A stretch of 64,000 nucleotides of DNA, taken from positions 1-64,000 of the forward strand of contig NZ_FOFD01000008.1 in the NCBI RefSeq assembly GCF_900110865.1, read 5' to 3'. The position numbers and the translations under genes are program-made. The DNA comes from Natrinema salaciae (lineage in GTDB: Archaea; Halobacteriota; Halobacteria; Halobacteriales; Natrialbaceae). The notes beneath the pieces are model-generated. The model ran no database searches, was not told the origin of the DNA, and was given only the letters and a program-made list of their open reading frames with translations. Positions 52,047 to 61,584 of the stretch are shown piece by piece. Numbering within the stretch: position 1 is the first letter of the stretch; each line of letters opens with the position of its first letter.

Positions 52047-52355
52047 TCAGTTGACGATGACGTCGGGCTCTTCCTCGGTCTCGAACCTGGACTCCTCGTC
52101 CTCGCCCCGGAACTTCTTTGCGGCGGCGGCGATGCCGACGAGAACGACGAGCGCGACCAGCGCACCGACGGCGCTTTTCCCCTTGCCGCCCGATTCGTCG
52201 TCGGCCGCGCCCGCTTCGCGCTCGGCGTCCTGTTCCTGTTCCCGTTCCGTCGTCGATTCGGGACTGCCGATCGGCAGCGCGTTGCCGATGGAGCCGAGCC
52301 CGAACTGCGGCTCGTCGATGTGCAACTCTACGAGGGTGAATTTCTTGTCTCCCAT
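52047..52355 (-). CDS. Membrane-anchored acidic protein, 102 residues
   Basis: It begins MGDKKFTLVELHIDEPQFGL, then a low-complexity acidic-glutamine stretch, then a single C-terminal membrane helix (SAVGALVALVVLVGIAAAAK) and a basic-acidic tail (KKFRGEDEESRFETEEEPDV). It is of the small type found in haloarchaea with no known function. The ATG at 52355 is chosen. Confidence 0.55.
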   Translation of the reverse strand: MGDKKFTLVELHIDEPQFGLGSIGNALPIGSPESTTEREQEQDAEREAGAADDESGGKGKSAVGALVALVVLVGIAAAAKKFRGEDEESRFETEEEPDVIVN

Positions 52356-52652
52356 GAGCGGACGCTCAACGAGTGTACACTTAGCCGTTTGGTTAGGTCT
52401 ACGTCAGCGAGGTGTGTCCGGAACCGCGCGTCGTCGGCCGGTTTCGTTCGTCCCCGTGACCGCGGAACCGAGGGCGACCTCGCCGATTCGGCCGCGTTCG
52501 TTCGCGGCCCGACCGCTGAACGACGGGTCACTGCCTCGAGCGACGGTTTTGCTGTAATCGCGCCGATCCCGGCCCGAGTCCGAGAAACGGGGCGTCTCCC
52601 GCGGCGGGTGGCACGACCGACGTGTGTGCAGGCGACACATATCACCCGATAG

Positions 52653-52676
52653 GCGGAGGTACGAGGCTACCTCCGC
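52653..52676. repeat. Hairpin before the lsm promoter
   Basis: GCGGAGGTA (52653-52661) pairs with TACCTCCGC (52668-52676) around CGAGGC. It lies about 65 bases before the lsm start, in 52356-52740, which shows no gene. A TATA-like GATTAAG follows at about 52709. It may end transcription from upstream or bind a regulator. Confidence 0.4.
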
Positions 52677-52740
52677 TGAAACCGGCCGTGACGGAACCGG
52701 GACCGGTACGATTAAGTGTCCATCACCTGCGGTGTTGCGT

Positions 52741-52968
52741 ATGAGTGGACGACCGCTGGACGTCCTCGAGGCGTCGCTCGGCGAACGCGTCACGGTACGG
52801 CTCAAGAGTGGCGACGAGTACGTCGGCGAACTCGCCGGCTACGATCAACATATGAATCTGGTGCTCGAGGACGTGACGATTCCCGTAGAGGGCGGGCTCG
52901 ACGACGAAGCGCCGGTCGAAGACACAACCATTATACGCGGCGACAACGTCGTTTCGATCACTCCATGA
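52741..52968 (+). CDS. lsm: Archaeal Sm-like protein (Lsm)
   Basis: 75 residues: [20 protein letters not shown], Sm1 motif around [30 protein letters not shown], and Sm2 [10 protein letters not shown]. It forms a heptameric ring that binds U-rich RNA and sRNAs (an Hfq relative). It is encoded just before the ribosomal protein L37e gene, with an ATGA overlap, an arrangement conserved in haloarchaea and other archaea. Confidence 0.95.
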   Translation: MSGRPLDVLEASLGERVTVRLKSGDEYVGELAGYDQHMNLVLEDVTIPVEGGLDDEAPVEDTTIIRGDNVVSITP

Positions 52969-53141
52969 CTGGTGCAGGAACCCCGAGCCAAGGAAAGAAG
53001 AACAAGACGACCCACACCAAGTGTCGTCGCTGCGGAGAGAAATCCTATCATACGAAGAAGAAAGAGTGCTCGTCGTGTGGCTTCGGCAAGTCCGCCAAAC
53101 GCCGCGACTACGAGTGGCAGTCGAAATCCGGCGACAACTGA
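52965..53141 (+). CDS. rpl37e: Ribosomal protein L37e
   Basis: 58 residues: [40 protein letters not shown], then basic [12 protein letters not shown]. The C-x2-C ... C-x2-C zinc ribbon is complete. It binds 23S rRNA in the large subunit. Its coupled start overlaps the lsm stop. Confidence 0.95.
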   Translation: MTGAGTPSQGKKNKTTHTKCRRCGEKSYHTKKKECSSCGFGKSAKRRDYEWQSKSGDN

Positions 53142-53320
53142 TCTCTTCGGTCTCCTGTTCGATTCTGTCGTTCGATACGTTTCGACCGTAGCGACTCGGC
53201 TCCCGCTCGAGCATCGTTCCGACGCCGCGACCGGTCCGACCGTCCGACCGATCCGGTGTCCCGCTCCCGGAGTCGGCCGCCGATGAACAGCCCTTAGTTC
53301 GACGCCGCGAAGGGTCGCGT

Positions 53321-54511
53321 ATGGAAACCACAGACGCGTTCGCCGGCCTCGAGTGTGTCGCCTGCGGGGCCACCGTCGACACCGCCGAGTCGCATCGGTG
53401 TCCGGACTGCGGCGGGTCGCTCGAGCCGACCTACGAGTACGACGCGATCGATCTCGATCGCGAGACGCTCGCCGCCCGCCCGTTCGACTCCCAGTGGCGC
53501 TACGCCGAACTGCTACCGTTCACCCGCGAGTCGGCGGTGACGACGGGCGAAGGGGCGACGCCGCTGGTCGACTGTCCCGATCTGGCGGCCGAACTCGGCG
53601 TCGAGCGCGTACTGATCAAAGACGAGGGCCGGAACCCGACGGGTTCGAGCACGGACCGCGGCGCGTCGGTGGCCGTGACCGCGGCCGCCCAGCACGGCGC
53701 GACCGACGTCGCGCTCCCCTCGACCGGGAACGGCGGACAGGCCGTCGCGGCCTACGCGGCGCGCGCGGGGCTGGAATCGCACGCGTATCTCCCGTCCCGC
53801 TCCGGCTTCACGACCAAGGCGATGGTCAACGTCCACGGTGGCGACATGAACGTCGTCGGCGGTCGGTTCGACGACGCCGCCGGGGCCTTCGAGGAGGGGC
53901 TCGCCGAACACGACGACTGGTACTCCCTCGCCGCGTTCGCCACGCCCTACCGTCACGAGGGCGCGAAGACGGTGTTCTACGAACTCGCCGAACAGCTCGA
54001 GTGGACCGTCCCCGACGCGATCTGTTACCCGACCGGGGCGGGAACGGGCATCGTCGGGCTCGCCAAGGCCGCACGGGAGTTCCGGGAACTCGGTCTGACC
54101 GACGACCTGCCGGCACTCTACGCCGCGCAGGCGTCGGGCTGTGCGCCGATCGTCGAGGCTGCCGACGACGGTCGCGACGAACACGAGCCGATCGACCACC
54201 CCGACACGATCTGTGGCGAACTCGAGATTCCGGACCCCGCGGCGAGTCCGCGGGTTCTCGACGCGATCCGCGAGACCGACGGGGGTGCGGTCGCGACCGA
54301 CGATCCAGACATCCTCGAGTCCGCCGTCCGCGTCGCGCAGGCCGAAGGGCTCGAGATGATTCCGAGCGCCGCGGCGGCCGCGAGCGGCGCGTGGGAACTC
54401 GCCGAACGAGGAACGTTCGACGGCGACGAGACGATCGTCATCGTCAACACCGGCTCCGGGAACAAGGAGGCGGACGTGTTGCGCAGCCACCTGATGGGGC
54501 AAGGCGTTTGA
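53321..54511 (+). CDS. Threonine-synthase-like PLP-fold protein lacking the PLP lysine
   Basis: 396 residues. The N-terminal zinc ribbon is ECVACGATVDTAESHRCPDC. The fold type II core has GEGATPLVDCPDLAAELG, PSTGNGGQAVAAYAARAG (phosphate-binding loop) and YPTGAGTGIVGLAKAAREF. At the site where threonine synthases have the PLP lysine (G-S-F-K-D-R-G) this protein reads NPTGSSTDRGASVAV, so the lysine is a threonine. Catalysis by a normal threonine synthase is therefore unlikely. It may be a regulatory or degenerate paralogue; haloarchaea often have several ThrC-like genes. The reading is clear, the consequence is inferred. Confidence 0.75.
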   Translation: METTDAFAGLECVACGATVDTAESHRCPDCGGSLEPTYEYDAIDLDRETLAARPFDSQWRYAELLPFTRESAVTTGEGATPLVDCPDLAAELGVERVLIKDEGRNPTGSSTDRGASVAVTAAAQHGATDVALPSTGNGGQAVAAYAARAGLESHAYLPSRSGFTTKAMVNVHGGDMNVVGGRFDDAAGAFEEGLAEHDDWYSLAAFATPYRHEGAKTVFYELAEQLEWTVPDAICYPTGAGTGIVGLAKAAREFRELGLTDDLPALYAAQASGCAPIVEAADDGRDEHEPIDHPDTICGELEIPDPAASPRVLDAIRETDGGAVATDDPDILESAVRVAQAEGLEMIPSAAAAASGAWELAERGTFDGDETIVIVNTGSGNKEADVLRSHLMGQGV

Positions 54512-54666
54512 TCCGGTCCCGCGCCACGCGCGATCCCGCGCAGTAGCGGGTGGTATCGCCCGAGTCAGCCGATCTAACCGATAGCAGCGGTTGGGCCGCC
54601 GGAAATGGCCGAACTCTTTCACCGACAAAGTCTTGACTGCAAGACGAGTAGACAGAACGAGTACCA

Positions 54667-54840
54667 ATGTGTGAACATTCACCAGAGTGTTCGAACGGGG
54701 TCACGTGCCAGCTCGTCCTCGAGAACGGGGACACCGGCCTCGAGACCGCCGAATACTACTGCAAGGCACACCTCGTGCTGCGGATCTGGGAAGTCGAGAA
54801 CGACAGCTCGATGCGGGCTGTCAGCGCCGAGCAGCTGTAA
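54667..54840 (+). CDS. Small cysteine-rich protein, 57 residues
   Basis: It reads MCEHSPECSNGVTCQLVLEN then TGLETAEYYCKAHLVLRIWE. Four cysteines and two histidines (C-E-H, C, C, C-K-A-H) suggest a bound zinc or a redox site. The ATG at 54667 follows a leader with no clear TATA; the gene has typical haloarchaeal composition. The partner and role are unknown. The stretch 54841-55068 holds no gene. Confidence 0.6.
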   Translation: MCEHSPECSNGVTCQLVLENGDTGLETAEYYCKAHLVLRIWEVENDSSMRAVSAEQL

Positions 54841-55068
54841 CCCGGGCCGCGATCACCGAACACCCGACCCCCGCTCGAGATGCCGAGACCCGCTACGTGA
54901 CACTCGATCGCTCGCGATCGGGGCCGGATCGACGCCGGCTCGTCCCGGCCCGCTGCGCTGGGCTGCGAGACGGCCGGCAGATCGGGTCCAAGAGCCGACT
55001 CGAGCGCGTGCACCTCGAGACGGGGCCGTTCCGTAGCGCTTTTGCTGGTTGTCGGGAAACGACGCGGT

Positions 55069-55770
55069 ATGCCTACCCCCTGGGAGGACTGGAACCATAT
55101 TCTCAAGATCGACCCGGACAAGGAGTTACCCGAGGGAGTGACCTACGGCGATCTCTGTGCGACCGGTACCGACGCGATCGAAGTCGGCGGCACCATGGGA
55201 ATCACGGCGGAGAACATGAGCGCCGTCATCGACGCCTGCGCCGAACACGACGTCTCGCTCTATCAGGAGCCGTCCAACCCCGAGGTCGTCCTCGAGGACG
55301 ACGCGCTCGACGGCTACCTCATTCCGACGGTGTTCAACGCCGGCTCGCCGTTCTGGATCACCGAAGCACACAAGGAGTGGGTCCGACTCGAGGGCGATCT
55401 CGACTGGGAGCGGACGACGACCGAGGCCTACATCGTCATGAACCCCGAGGCCGACGTGGCGATGCTGACGGAGGCCGACTGCGATCTCGGTGCCGACGAC
55501 GTCGCGGCCTACGCGACGGTCGCCGAGCACATGTTCGGACAGGAGATCGTCTACGTCGAGTACTCCGGGACCCTCGGCGACGAGTCCGTCGTCGAAGCCG
55601 CCGCCGAGGCCACCGACGAGTCGACGCTGTTCTACGGCGGCGGCATTCACGACTACGACTCCGCGTACTCGATGGCCCGGCACGCCGACGTCGTCGTCGT
55701 CGGCGACCTCGCACACGACGAAGGGATCGAGGCGGTTCGGGAGACCGTCGAAGCGGCCAACGACGCCTGA
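55069..55770 (+). CDS. Geranylgeranylglyceryl phosphate synthase
   Basis: 233 residues. It begins [20 protein letters not shown], and has [85 protein letters not shown] and [20 protein letters not shown], with a Gly-rich phosphate-binding end. Enzymes of this TIM-barrel family join geranylgeranyl diphosphate to glycerol-1-phosphate, the first step of archaeal ether-lipid synthesis. The length is typical for haloarchaea. The neighbour 55883 is a regulator on the same strand. Confidence 0.85.
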   Translation: MPTPWEDWNHILKIDPDKELPEGVTYGDLCATGTDAIEVGGTMGITAENMSAVIDACAEHDVSLYQEPSNPEVVLEDDALDGYLIPTVFNAGSPFWITEAHKEWVRLEGDLDWERTTTEAYIVMNPEADVAMLTEADCDLGADDVAAYATVAEHMFGQEIVYVEYSGTLGDESVVEAAAEATDESTLFYGGGIHDYDSAYSMARHADVVVVGDLAHDEGIEAVRETVEAANDA

Positions 55771-55882
55771 CGCGAGACGCGCGATTCGCTCCCGGTCGGA
55801 CGCCGTAATTTCGACCCGCTTCCGATCGGATATTGTGACACTGGCCTTAACTGTTTTGTCGCTCCGTATTGCACGACGGGGC

Positions 55883-56536
55883 ATGAGCCTCCTCGCCGCC
55901 TTCGAGGCGTCCTCGCCGGCGCTGGTCCTCGGGCCGACCCTCGAGGCCCTGCCGTCGGTCGACATCGAACTCGAGCGTCAGTACGCACTGGACCCCGACC
56001 ACCCGGTCGCGTTCTGTCTGATCGGGTGTCGCGACCGCGAGCAACTCGATCGGGCGTTGACCGACGACGCGACGGTCGCGTCGTTCGACCGAATCGGCGG
56101 TAGTGACGAACGGGAACTGTACCGGATCCGCAGAAGCGACACGGACGTCGTGGACGCCTACCGCCGATGGGTCGCCGCTGGCGGCGAGTTGCTCGACTGC
56201 CGCGGATCGGACGGCCGCTGGGCGGTCGAGATGCGCTTTCCCGACCGTGAGTCGTTCGGCCGGTACCACGACTTCCTCGCGAGCGAGGGCGTCACGCTCG
56301 AGTTGCGGCGACTCGCAACGGACGACCGTCGGCGTCGCGATCTCGAACAGGAGCCCGCAGTGACCGACGCCCAGCGGACGGCGCTCGCGTTGGCCTACGA
56401 GCACGGCTTCTTCGACGTCCCCCGGCGGGCGGGCCTGTCCGAGATCGCCGATCGGCTCGACATCTCGACGCAGGCAGTCAGCGAACGGCTACGGCGGGGA
56501 CAGGCACAGCTGATCGAAGCGCAACTGGTCGAGTGA
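55883..56536 (+). CDS. HTH-10 (bacterio-opsin activator type) regulator, paralogue
   Basis: 217 residues. It begins MSLLAAFEASSPALVLGPTL and ends with QRTALALAYEHGFFDVPRRA and LDISTQAVSERLRRGQAQLI, the HTH-10 domain. It is closely like the regulator at 40424 in length and layout. It may act on the nearby lipid gene, but this is inferred from position only. The ATG at 55883 follows a likely TATA region. Confidence 0.75.
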   Translation: MSLLAAFEASSPALVLGPTLEALPSVDIELERQYALDPDHPVAFCLIGCRDREQLDRALTDDATVASFDRIGGSDERELYRIRRSDTDVVDAYRRWVAAGGELLDCRGSDGRWAVEMRFPDRESFGRYHDFLASEGVTLELRRLATDDRRRRDLEQEPAVTDAQRTALALAYEHGFFDVPRRAGLSEIADRLDISTQAVSERLRRGQAQLIEAQLVE

Positions 56537-56574
56537 TCGGGGCCAGCGGGGAGCCGACCGTCACCCGTCACCTG

Positions 56575-57375
56575 TCACTCGACGACGAGGTCCCGCAGCC
56601 GCGGCAGGGCGTCCGTCACGTCCTCGCGGGAGACGATGTCGGCGACGTCGTCGCACGGCGTCGATTCGAGATTCACGATTCCGACGGTCCCGCCGGTCGA
56701 GGCGGCGAGTCGCGGGAGCGAGGCCGCGGGTTCGACGACCAGCGAGGTGCCGATCGCGAGGAAGACGTCGCTCTCGCGGGCGAGCGACCGGGCGCGCTGG
56801 ATGACGGCACCGGGAAGCCGCTCGCCGAAGAGGACGACGTCGGGCTTGAACACGCCGCCGCAGTCGCAGGTCGGCGGCAGTTCGCCCGCGGCCGCCCGCT
56901 CGACGATCGGATCGCCGTCCCGGCGCGTTCCGCAGTCGGTACAGCGAACCCGCTGGGAGTTGCCGTGGAGTTCGAGGACGGTCGTCTCGGGAACGGTGCC
57001 GCCGTCCGCGTTGCCCTCGGCCGCCCCGTCGCCGACCGCCGCCGCGGCCTCGCCGTGTAATCCGTCCGTGTTCTGTGTGAGTATCGCCTCGAGGTCGCCG
57101 TCCCGTCCCATCGCGGCCAGCGCCTCGTGGGCCGCGTTCGGGTCGTACTCCTCGTCGAACAGCAGCCGCTGGAGCTCGACGCGGTCCCGCCAAAATCCTT
57201 CGGGATCGCGCTGGAATCGGCCGTAGGCGAACTGTCCCTCGTCGAACTCGTCCCAGACGCCGTCGTCGCCGCGGAACGTCGGCACGCCCGAGGGAGCCGA
57301 GATCCCAGCGCCGGTGAAGGCGACGACGGTGTCCCCGCGCCGGACGGCCGCGGCGAGTCGCTCGAGGTCGTCCAT
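56575..57375 (-). CDS. Sir2-type NAD-dependent deacylase
   Basis: 266 residues. Sir2 signatures: [47 protein letters not shown] (catalytic His and zinc Cys), [16 protein letters not shown] and [18 protein letters not shown]. Four cysteines form the zinc site. It removes acyl groups from lysines, often on chromatin proteins or metabolic enzymes in archaea. The ATG at 57375 is used; upstream codons do not match. Confidence 0.85.
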   Translation of the reverse strand: MDDLERLAAAVRRGDTVVAFTGAGISAPSGVPTFRGDDGVWDEFDEGQFAYGRFQRDPEGFWRDRVELQRLLFDEEYDPNAAHEALAAMGRDGDLEAILTQNTDGLHGEAAAAVGDGAAEGNADGGTVPETTVLELHGNSQRVRCTDCGTRRDGDPIVERAAAGELPPTCDCGGVFKPDVVLFGERLPGAVIQRARSLARESDVFLAIGTSLVVEPAASLPRLAASTGGTVGIVNLESTPCDDVADIVSREDVTDALPRLRDLVVE

Positions 57376-57461
57376 ACGAGTGCCCTCGTGCCGGATCGGC
57401 AAAACGATTCGTCTCGACGCGAACGACTGCGTTTAAGTCCCACCTGCCGCAATCGGATGGT

Positions 57462-58766
57462 ATGCAGGACAGAACCTACACTGCCGACGCCGAGCCCGGC
57501 GACGACGTGACGGTCGCCGGCTGGGTCCACGAGATCCGCGACCTGGGGGGCATTGCGTTCCTGATTCTCCGGGACACCACGGGCAAGATCCAGATCAAGT
57601 TCGAGAAAGACGAGATGGACGACGAGCTGGTCGAGACGGGACTCGACGTCTCTCGCGAGAGCGTCGTCGAAGTTTCCGGCGCGGTCGAGGAGGAGCCGCG
57701 CGCACCGACCGGCGTCGAGGTCACGCCCGAATCGCTCGAGGTCGTCGCGCCCGCCGACCCCGAACTGCCGCTGGACCCCTCCGGCAAGGTCGACGCCGAC
57801 CTCTCGACGCGACTCGACAACCGCACCCTCGACCTGCGCAAGGACGAGGTGCAGGCCATCTTCGAGATCCGCTCGGAGATCCTGCGGGCGGTCCGCGAGC
57901 AGTTCCGCGAGTTCCGCTGTACGGAGATCAACACGCCGAAGATCGTCGCGACCGGCACCGAGGGCGGCACCGAACTCTTCCCGATCACCTACTTCGGCGA
58001 GGAGGCCTTCATGAACCAGTCACCCCAGCTGTTCAAGCAGCTGATCGCCGGCTCGAACGTCGAGCGCGTCTTCGAGATCGGGCCGATCTTCCGCGCCGAG
58101 GAGCACAACACGCCGCGGCACCTCAACGAGGCCACCTCGATCGACTTCGAGGGCGCGTTCTGCGATCACACCGACGCCATGGACGTCGTCGAGGGCGTCG
58201 TCCGCGCCGCCTACGAGGCCGTCGCGGAGAACTGTCGCGAGGAACTCGAGGCGCTCGACCTCGAAGCGGAGTTCGACGTGCCCGACGAGGCGTTCCCGCG
58301 AATCAGCTACGAGGACGCCATCGAGCGCATCAACGCGACGGGCGAACTCGACGAGCAACTCGTCTGGGGCGACGACCTCTCGACGGAGGCCGAGAAGGCG
58401 CTCGGCGACGACGTTGGCGGCCACTACTTCATCACTGACTGGCCAAGCGAGATCAAGCCGTTCTACATCAAGGACCACGACGACGACCCCGAACTCTCGA
58501 CCGGCTTCGACCTGATGCATCCGCGCATGGAACTGGTCTCGGGTGGCCAGCGCGAACACCGCCACGAGAAGCTCATCGAGGGCTTCGAACAGCAGGGACT
58601 CGATCCCGACCAGTTCGAGTACTACACCAAGATGTTCAAGTACGGCATGCCGCCCCACGCCGGCTTCGGACTCGGCGGCGAGCGCCTGATCATGACGCTC
58701 CTCGACCTGGACAACATTCGAGAAGCGGTTCTCTTCCCGCGAGATCGCCAGCGACTGAGCCCGTAG
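57462..58766 (+). CDS. aspS: Aspartyl-tRNA synthetase
   Basis: 434 residues. The N-terminal OB-fold anticodon domain has [20 protein letters not shown]. Class II motifs: motif 1 region [20 protein letters not shown]; motif 2 [20 protein letters not shown]; motif 3 [20 protein letters not shown]; and [20 protein letters not shown]. It charges tRNA-Asp (and perhaps tRNA-Asn in organisms with GatCAB; the sequence does not settle which). The length is typical for archaeal AspRS. Confidence 0.95.
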   Translation: MQDRTYTADAEPGDDVTVAGWVHEIRDLGGIAFLILRDTTGKIQIKFEKDEMDDELVETGLDVSRESVVEVSGAVEEEPRAPTGVEVTPESLEVVAPADPELPLDPSGKVDADLSTRLDNRTLDLRKDEVQAIFEIRSEILRAVREQFREFRCTEINTPKIVATGTEGGTELFPITYFGEEAFMNQSPQLFKQLIAGSNVERVFEIGPIFRAEEHNTPRHLNEATSIDFEGAFCDHTDAMDVVEGVVRAAYEAVAENCREELEALDLEAEFDVPDEAFPRISYEDAIERINATGELDEQLVWGDDLSTEAEKALGDDVGGHYFITDWPSEIKPFYIKDHDDDPELSTGFDLMHPRMELVSGGQREHRHEKLIEGFEQQGLDPDQFEYYTKMFKYGMPPHAGFGLGGERLIMTLLDLDNIREAVLFPRDRQRLSP

Positions 58767-59025
58767 GGCGAAGTCTCTGGGCGCAAGCGAGTGAAACGAG
58801 TTTCGCGTGGTCGTCGGCGTTTGTCGCCGTAGATCGCAGACGGTGAGAGCGAGACGATCGAACGGCGTCTCGTGAGGCCGACAGCGTCCGTCGCCGGACG
58901 GCGGCGGCGCGACCCGTTATCGCGGTGGGTCGGCGAGTCGGGCTCGCCGTCTCGGCGACGTCGGTGCTACTCGTCCGGACAGCGGTGCGACCGTCTTCGA
59001 GCGGTTCGGACGGGTCGCAGCGCTA

Positions 59026-59865
59026 TCAGGTACCGTCGCAGGAACCGCTACCGATCGCGTCGGCGAGGTCGGAACCGACCGCGTCGTCACCGAGGTACGA
59101 CAGGTGGCTGCCGACGCTGGCCGTTACGTCGACGTCGGTGTAGTTCGCGGCGGGATCACAGCCCGCGCCCTCGGTCCCGAGAGCGGTGTCGCCGAAGCCG
59201 CCGTAGGCCGAGCCGACCGTCGAATCGTTCTCGGAGTGGTAGTTTCGAACCTCACACGCCTTGCTGAGGCCGGGGTTCCACGGGTCGCCACAGACCTCCG
59301 ATCCGTCGGCGGCGGCTCCCAGTGGTGCGACCGTTTCGATCTCGTAGCCCGAGCCCAGTTTCGTTGCGGTCCACAGGACGCAGCGACCGCCGAGGGAGTG
59401 TCCCACGAGCCGGACGTTGTTCCCGCCGGAATCGTAGAACTCCTCGAGGAGGCCGGCGACGACCTCGCCGACGTCTTCGGTGTCGGCCTCCGCGCCGAGG
59501 AAATTGAAGTTGGTCGCGGGCCACTCGATCGCGACTGTCTCGTCCGGCGAGTAGCCGCCCGACTCCAGCGAACCCAGCACGTCGGCGGCCTGGCTCGAGA
59601 CGGTGGTGTCGCCGAACCAGCCGTGGATGAAGACGAGCAGTTCGTCCGCCACCGGCAGGCTGTCGTCGGCGCTCCAGCCGAAGAGGCCGTCGTCGACCGA
59701 GATAACCTCGGGACCGCCCCACTGTCCGGCTACCGACCCGGACGCGGCTGCCAGGCCAGTCCCGCCGACGATGGCGGTCCCGGTGGCCCTCAGGAGGGTG
59801 CGGCGGTCGATCGTGTGCGATTCGTCCGTGACCGGGCCTCGACCGGTCGAGTCGTCATCTGCCAT
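59026..59865 (-). CDS. Tat-exported lipase-like alpha/beta hydrolase
   Basis: 279 residues. Tat signal IDRRTLLRATGTAIVGGTGL at about 19-40, then an acidic mature protein. HGWFGDTTVSSQAADVLGSL is the oxyanion side; the nucleophile elbow is VRLVGHSLGGRCVLWTATKL; a late acidic-His set NYTDVDVTASVGSHLSYLGD may complete the triad. It acts outside the cell on esters or lipids. It has several cysteines (SEVCGDPWNPGLSKACEVRN) that may form disulfides. It is convergent with aspS, with 58767-59025 holding no gene. Confidence 0.75.
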   Translation of the reverse strand: MADDDSTGRGPVTDESHTIDRRTLLRATGTAIVGGTGLAAASGSVAGQWGGPEVISVDDGLFGWSADDSLPVADELLVFIHGWFGDTTVSSQAADVLGSLESGGYSPDETVAIEWPATNFNFLGAEADTEDVGEVVAGLLEEFYDSGGNNVRLVGHSLGGRCVLWTATKLGSGYEIETVAPLGAAADGSEVCGDPWNPGLSKACEVRNYHSENDSTVGSAYGGFGDTALGTEGAGCDPAANYTDVDVTASVGSHLSYLGDDAVGSDLADAIGSGSCDGT

Positions 59866-60078
59866 GATGCATGTTATTGATGCACGTATCGGTGAGTGAC
59901 TGTTTTTCTTCCATACAGAGCAGCGTTAAATCCCGTCGGGTGTTGCGGACCCGACATCGGCCGAGGGTGAGTCGACTGTGCCGCTTCCCGGCACGGATCG
60001 GACGACCGATCGACGAGCGACGGGCGCGTCGCGCGGAACCTTCAAGGTTATATCGCTCGGGCCGAAAGCGGGGGCGTA

Positions 60079-60906
60079 ATGCGCGAGGAGGCGACGGCGT
60101 TCGTCCCCGGACATGTTACGGGCTTTTTCAGCGCCCACCCGGACGAGGACCCGACGAAAGCCGGCTCACGGGGTGCGGGACTGACGCTCACTGACGGTGT
60201 CGAAGTAACGGTCGAGCCCGCGACGGAGTCGTCCGTCGTCCTCGACGGGACGGAAATCGAGGTCGATCCGGTGACGACCGTCCTCGAGACGCTCGACGCG
60301 ACCGCTCGAGTCGAAGCCGACGCCGAACTCCCGATCGGTGCCGGGTTCGGCGTCTCGGGAGCGATGGCGCTGGGGACGGCGCTCGCGGCGAACCGGGTGT
60401 TCGAGCGCAAGCTCTCGACGAACGAACTCGTGACGATCGCACACGGTGCCGAAGTGCAGGCGGGGACCGGGCTCGGCGACGTCGTCGCGCAGGCACACGG
60501 CGGCGTCCCGATCCGCCTCGAGCCGGGTGGGCCGCAGGACAACAAGCTCGACGCGATTCCGGCGCGGGCGCGCGTCGAGTACGTCTCGTTCGGGGAACTC
60601 TCGACGGCCGACGTGCTGTCGGGAGACACGGAGCGGCTGACGGCCGCCGGAAAGGAAGCGCTCTCCCGCGTCGTCGAGGAGCCGACGCTCCTGTCGTTCA
60701 TGTACGCCTCGCGGTTGTTCGCTCGCGACGCGGAACTCCTCACGGAACGGGTCACGGAGACGATCGCCGACGTCTCCGAGGCCGGCGGACAGGCGTCGAT
60801 GGCCATGCTCGGCGAGACGGTCTTCGCCCTCGGGACTGGACTGTCCGATGCGGGGTACGACCCGTCCGTCTGCGCGACGCATCCGGCCGGTGCCGTGCTG
60901 CGGTGA
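60079..60906 (+). CDS. Pantoate kinase (archaeal CoA synthesis)
   Basis: 275 residues. GHMP-kinase fold: MREEATAFVPGHVTGFFSAH, ATP loop DAELPIGAGFGVSGAMALGT, VQAGTGLGDVVAQAHGGVPI and C-terminal TGLSDAGYDPSVCATHPAGA. Archaeal pantoate kinase (COG1829) with phosphopantothenate synthetase replaces bacterial PanK in CoA synthesis. The length and motifs fit. The ATG at 60079 comes after a high-GC leader. Confidence 0.85.
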   Translation: MREEATAFVPGHVTGFFSAHPDEDPTKAGSRGAGLTLTDGVEVTVEPATESSVVLDGTEIEVDPVTTVLETLDATARVEADAELPIGAGFGVSGAMALGTALAANRVFERKLSTNELVTIAHGAEVQAGTGLGDVVAQAHGGVPIRLEPGGPQDNKLDAIPARARVEYVSFGELSTADVLSGDTERLTAAGKEALSRVVEEPTLLSFMYASRLFARDAELLTERVTETIADVSEAGGQASMAMLGETVFALGTGLSDAGYDPSVCATHPAGAVLR

Positions 60907-61584
60907 CGCCGTAACGGAGGGCCGGTGCCGGCTCCGCCGGCCCGAGTCGACCGTGCGCGTTCCGGCCGTCGATACCGGCCGGTGGAACCGAACTTATACG
61001 TTGGTTGACAATCCGCCGGTCACCCGCGGTAGCTACTATGACTGCCGCCTACTCCGAACCGCGTTGACGCGGACAAACCGGTCGGCGTAGCCGATTACCC
61101 ACGAGCACGCCATCGCGACCTGCCGCTGAACGTTCCACCCGGACGACGAAAACCGCGTGCCGATCGGTTCGGCGGAGTCGGGCGGAACGTTCGTTGCGTA
61201 TCGATTCGCCGGGTCGGCGATCCACACCCGGTTCGACACCGCACCGGGTCGTCGATAGTTATGTATTCGCCGTCTGGTCAGCTCGTATAGCTCTCGGTCG
61301 CTGGAACCGCGAGCGATCTCCGTCTGACAATTGTGTTCACTGTTTTCCAGGCGGATTCATCGGCGGGGATCGATCACCGTGATCAACGTTCCGCAAGCGA
61401 GCCGTCTCGAGCCGCCCGGAAGCGCCGGTTTTCCCCCGATCGAAACGCGATTCCGACGGTGTCGAGCAGCGTTCGTCGTTCGTTCCGGGTGCCCCCACTG
61501 TCACCGATTCGAACATGACAGACATCGTGCTGGTAGCCGGAACTTTATTATGATTCGTTCAAGTTATCCGGTCAAGTTTGACAA
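60907..61584. other. Intergenic region with a promoter for the DUF1508-repeat gene
   Basis: No gene is convincing in this stretch. A minus frame at 61036-61239 (VWIADPANRYATNVPPDSAE) is open for about 66 codons but has no promoter or clear start. TTTATTA (61544-61550) lies about 38 bases before the ATG at 61585 and is the likely TATA for the next gene. Confidence 0.45.

Noticed and set aside
61036-61239. A 67-codon minus frame starting with GTG
   Set aside because: It has partial coding look but no promoter, no recognisable motif and no neighbours; noted in the intergenic entry only.
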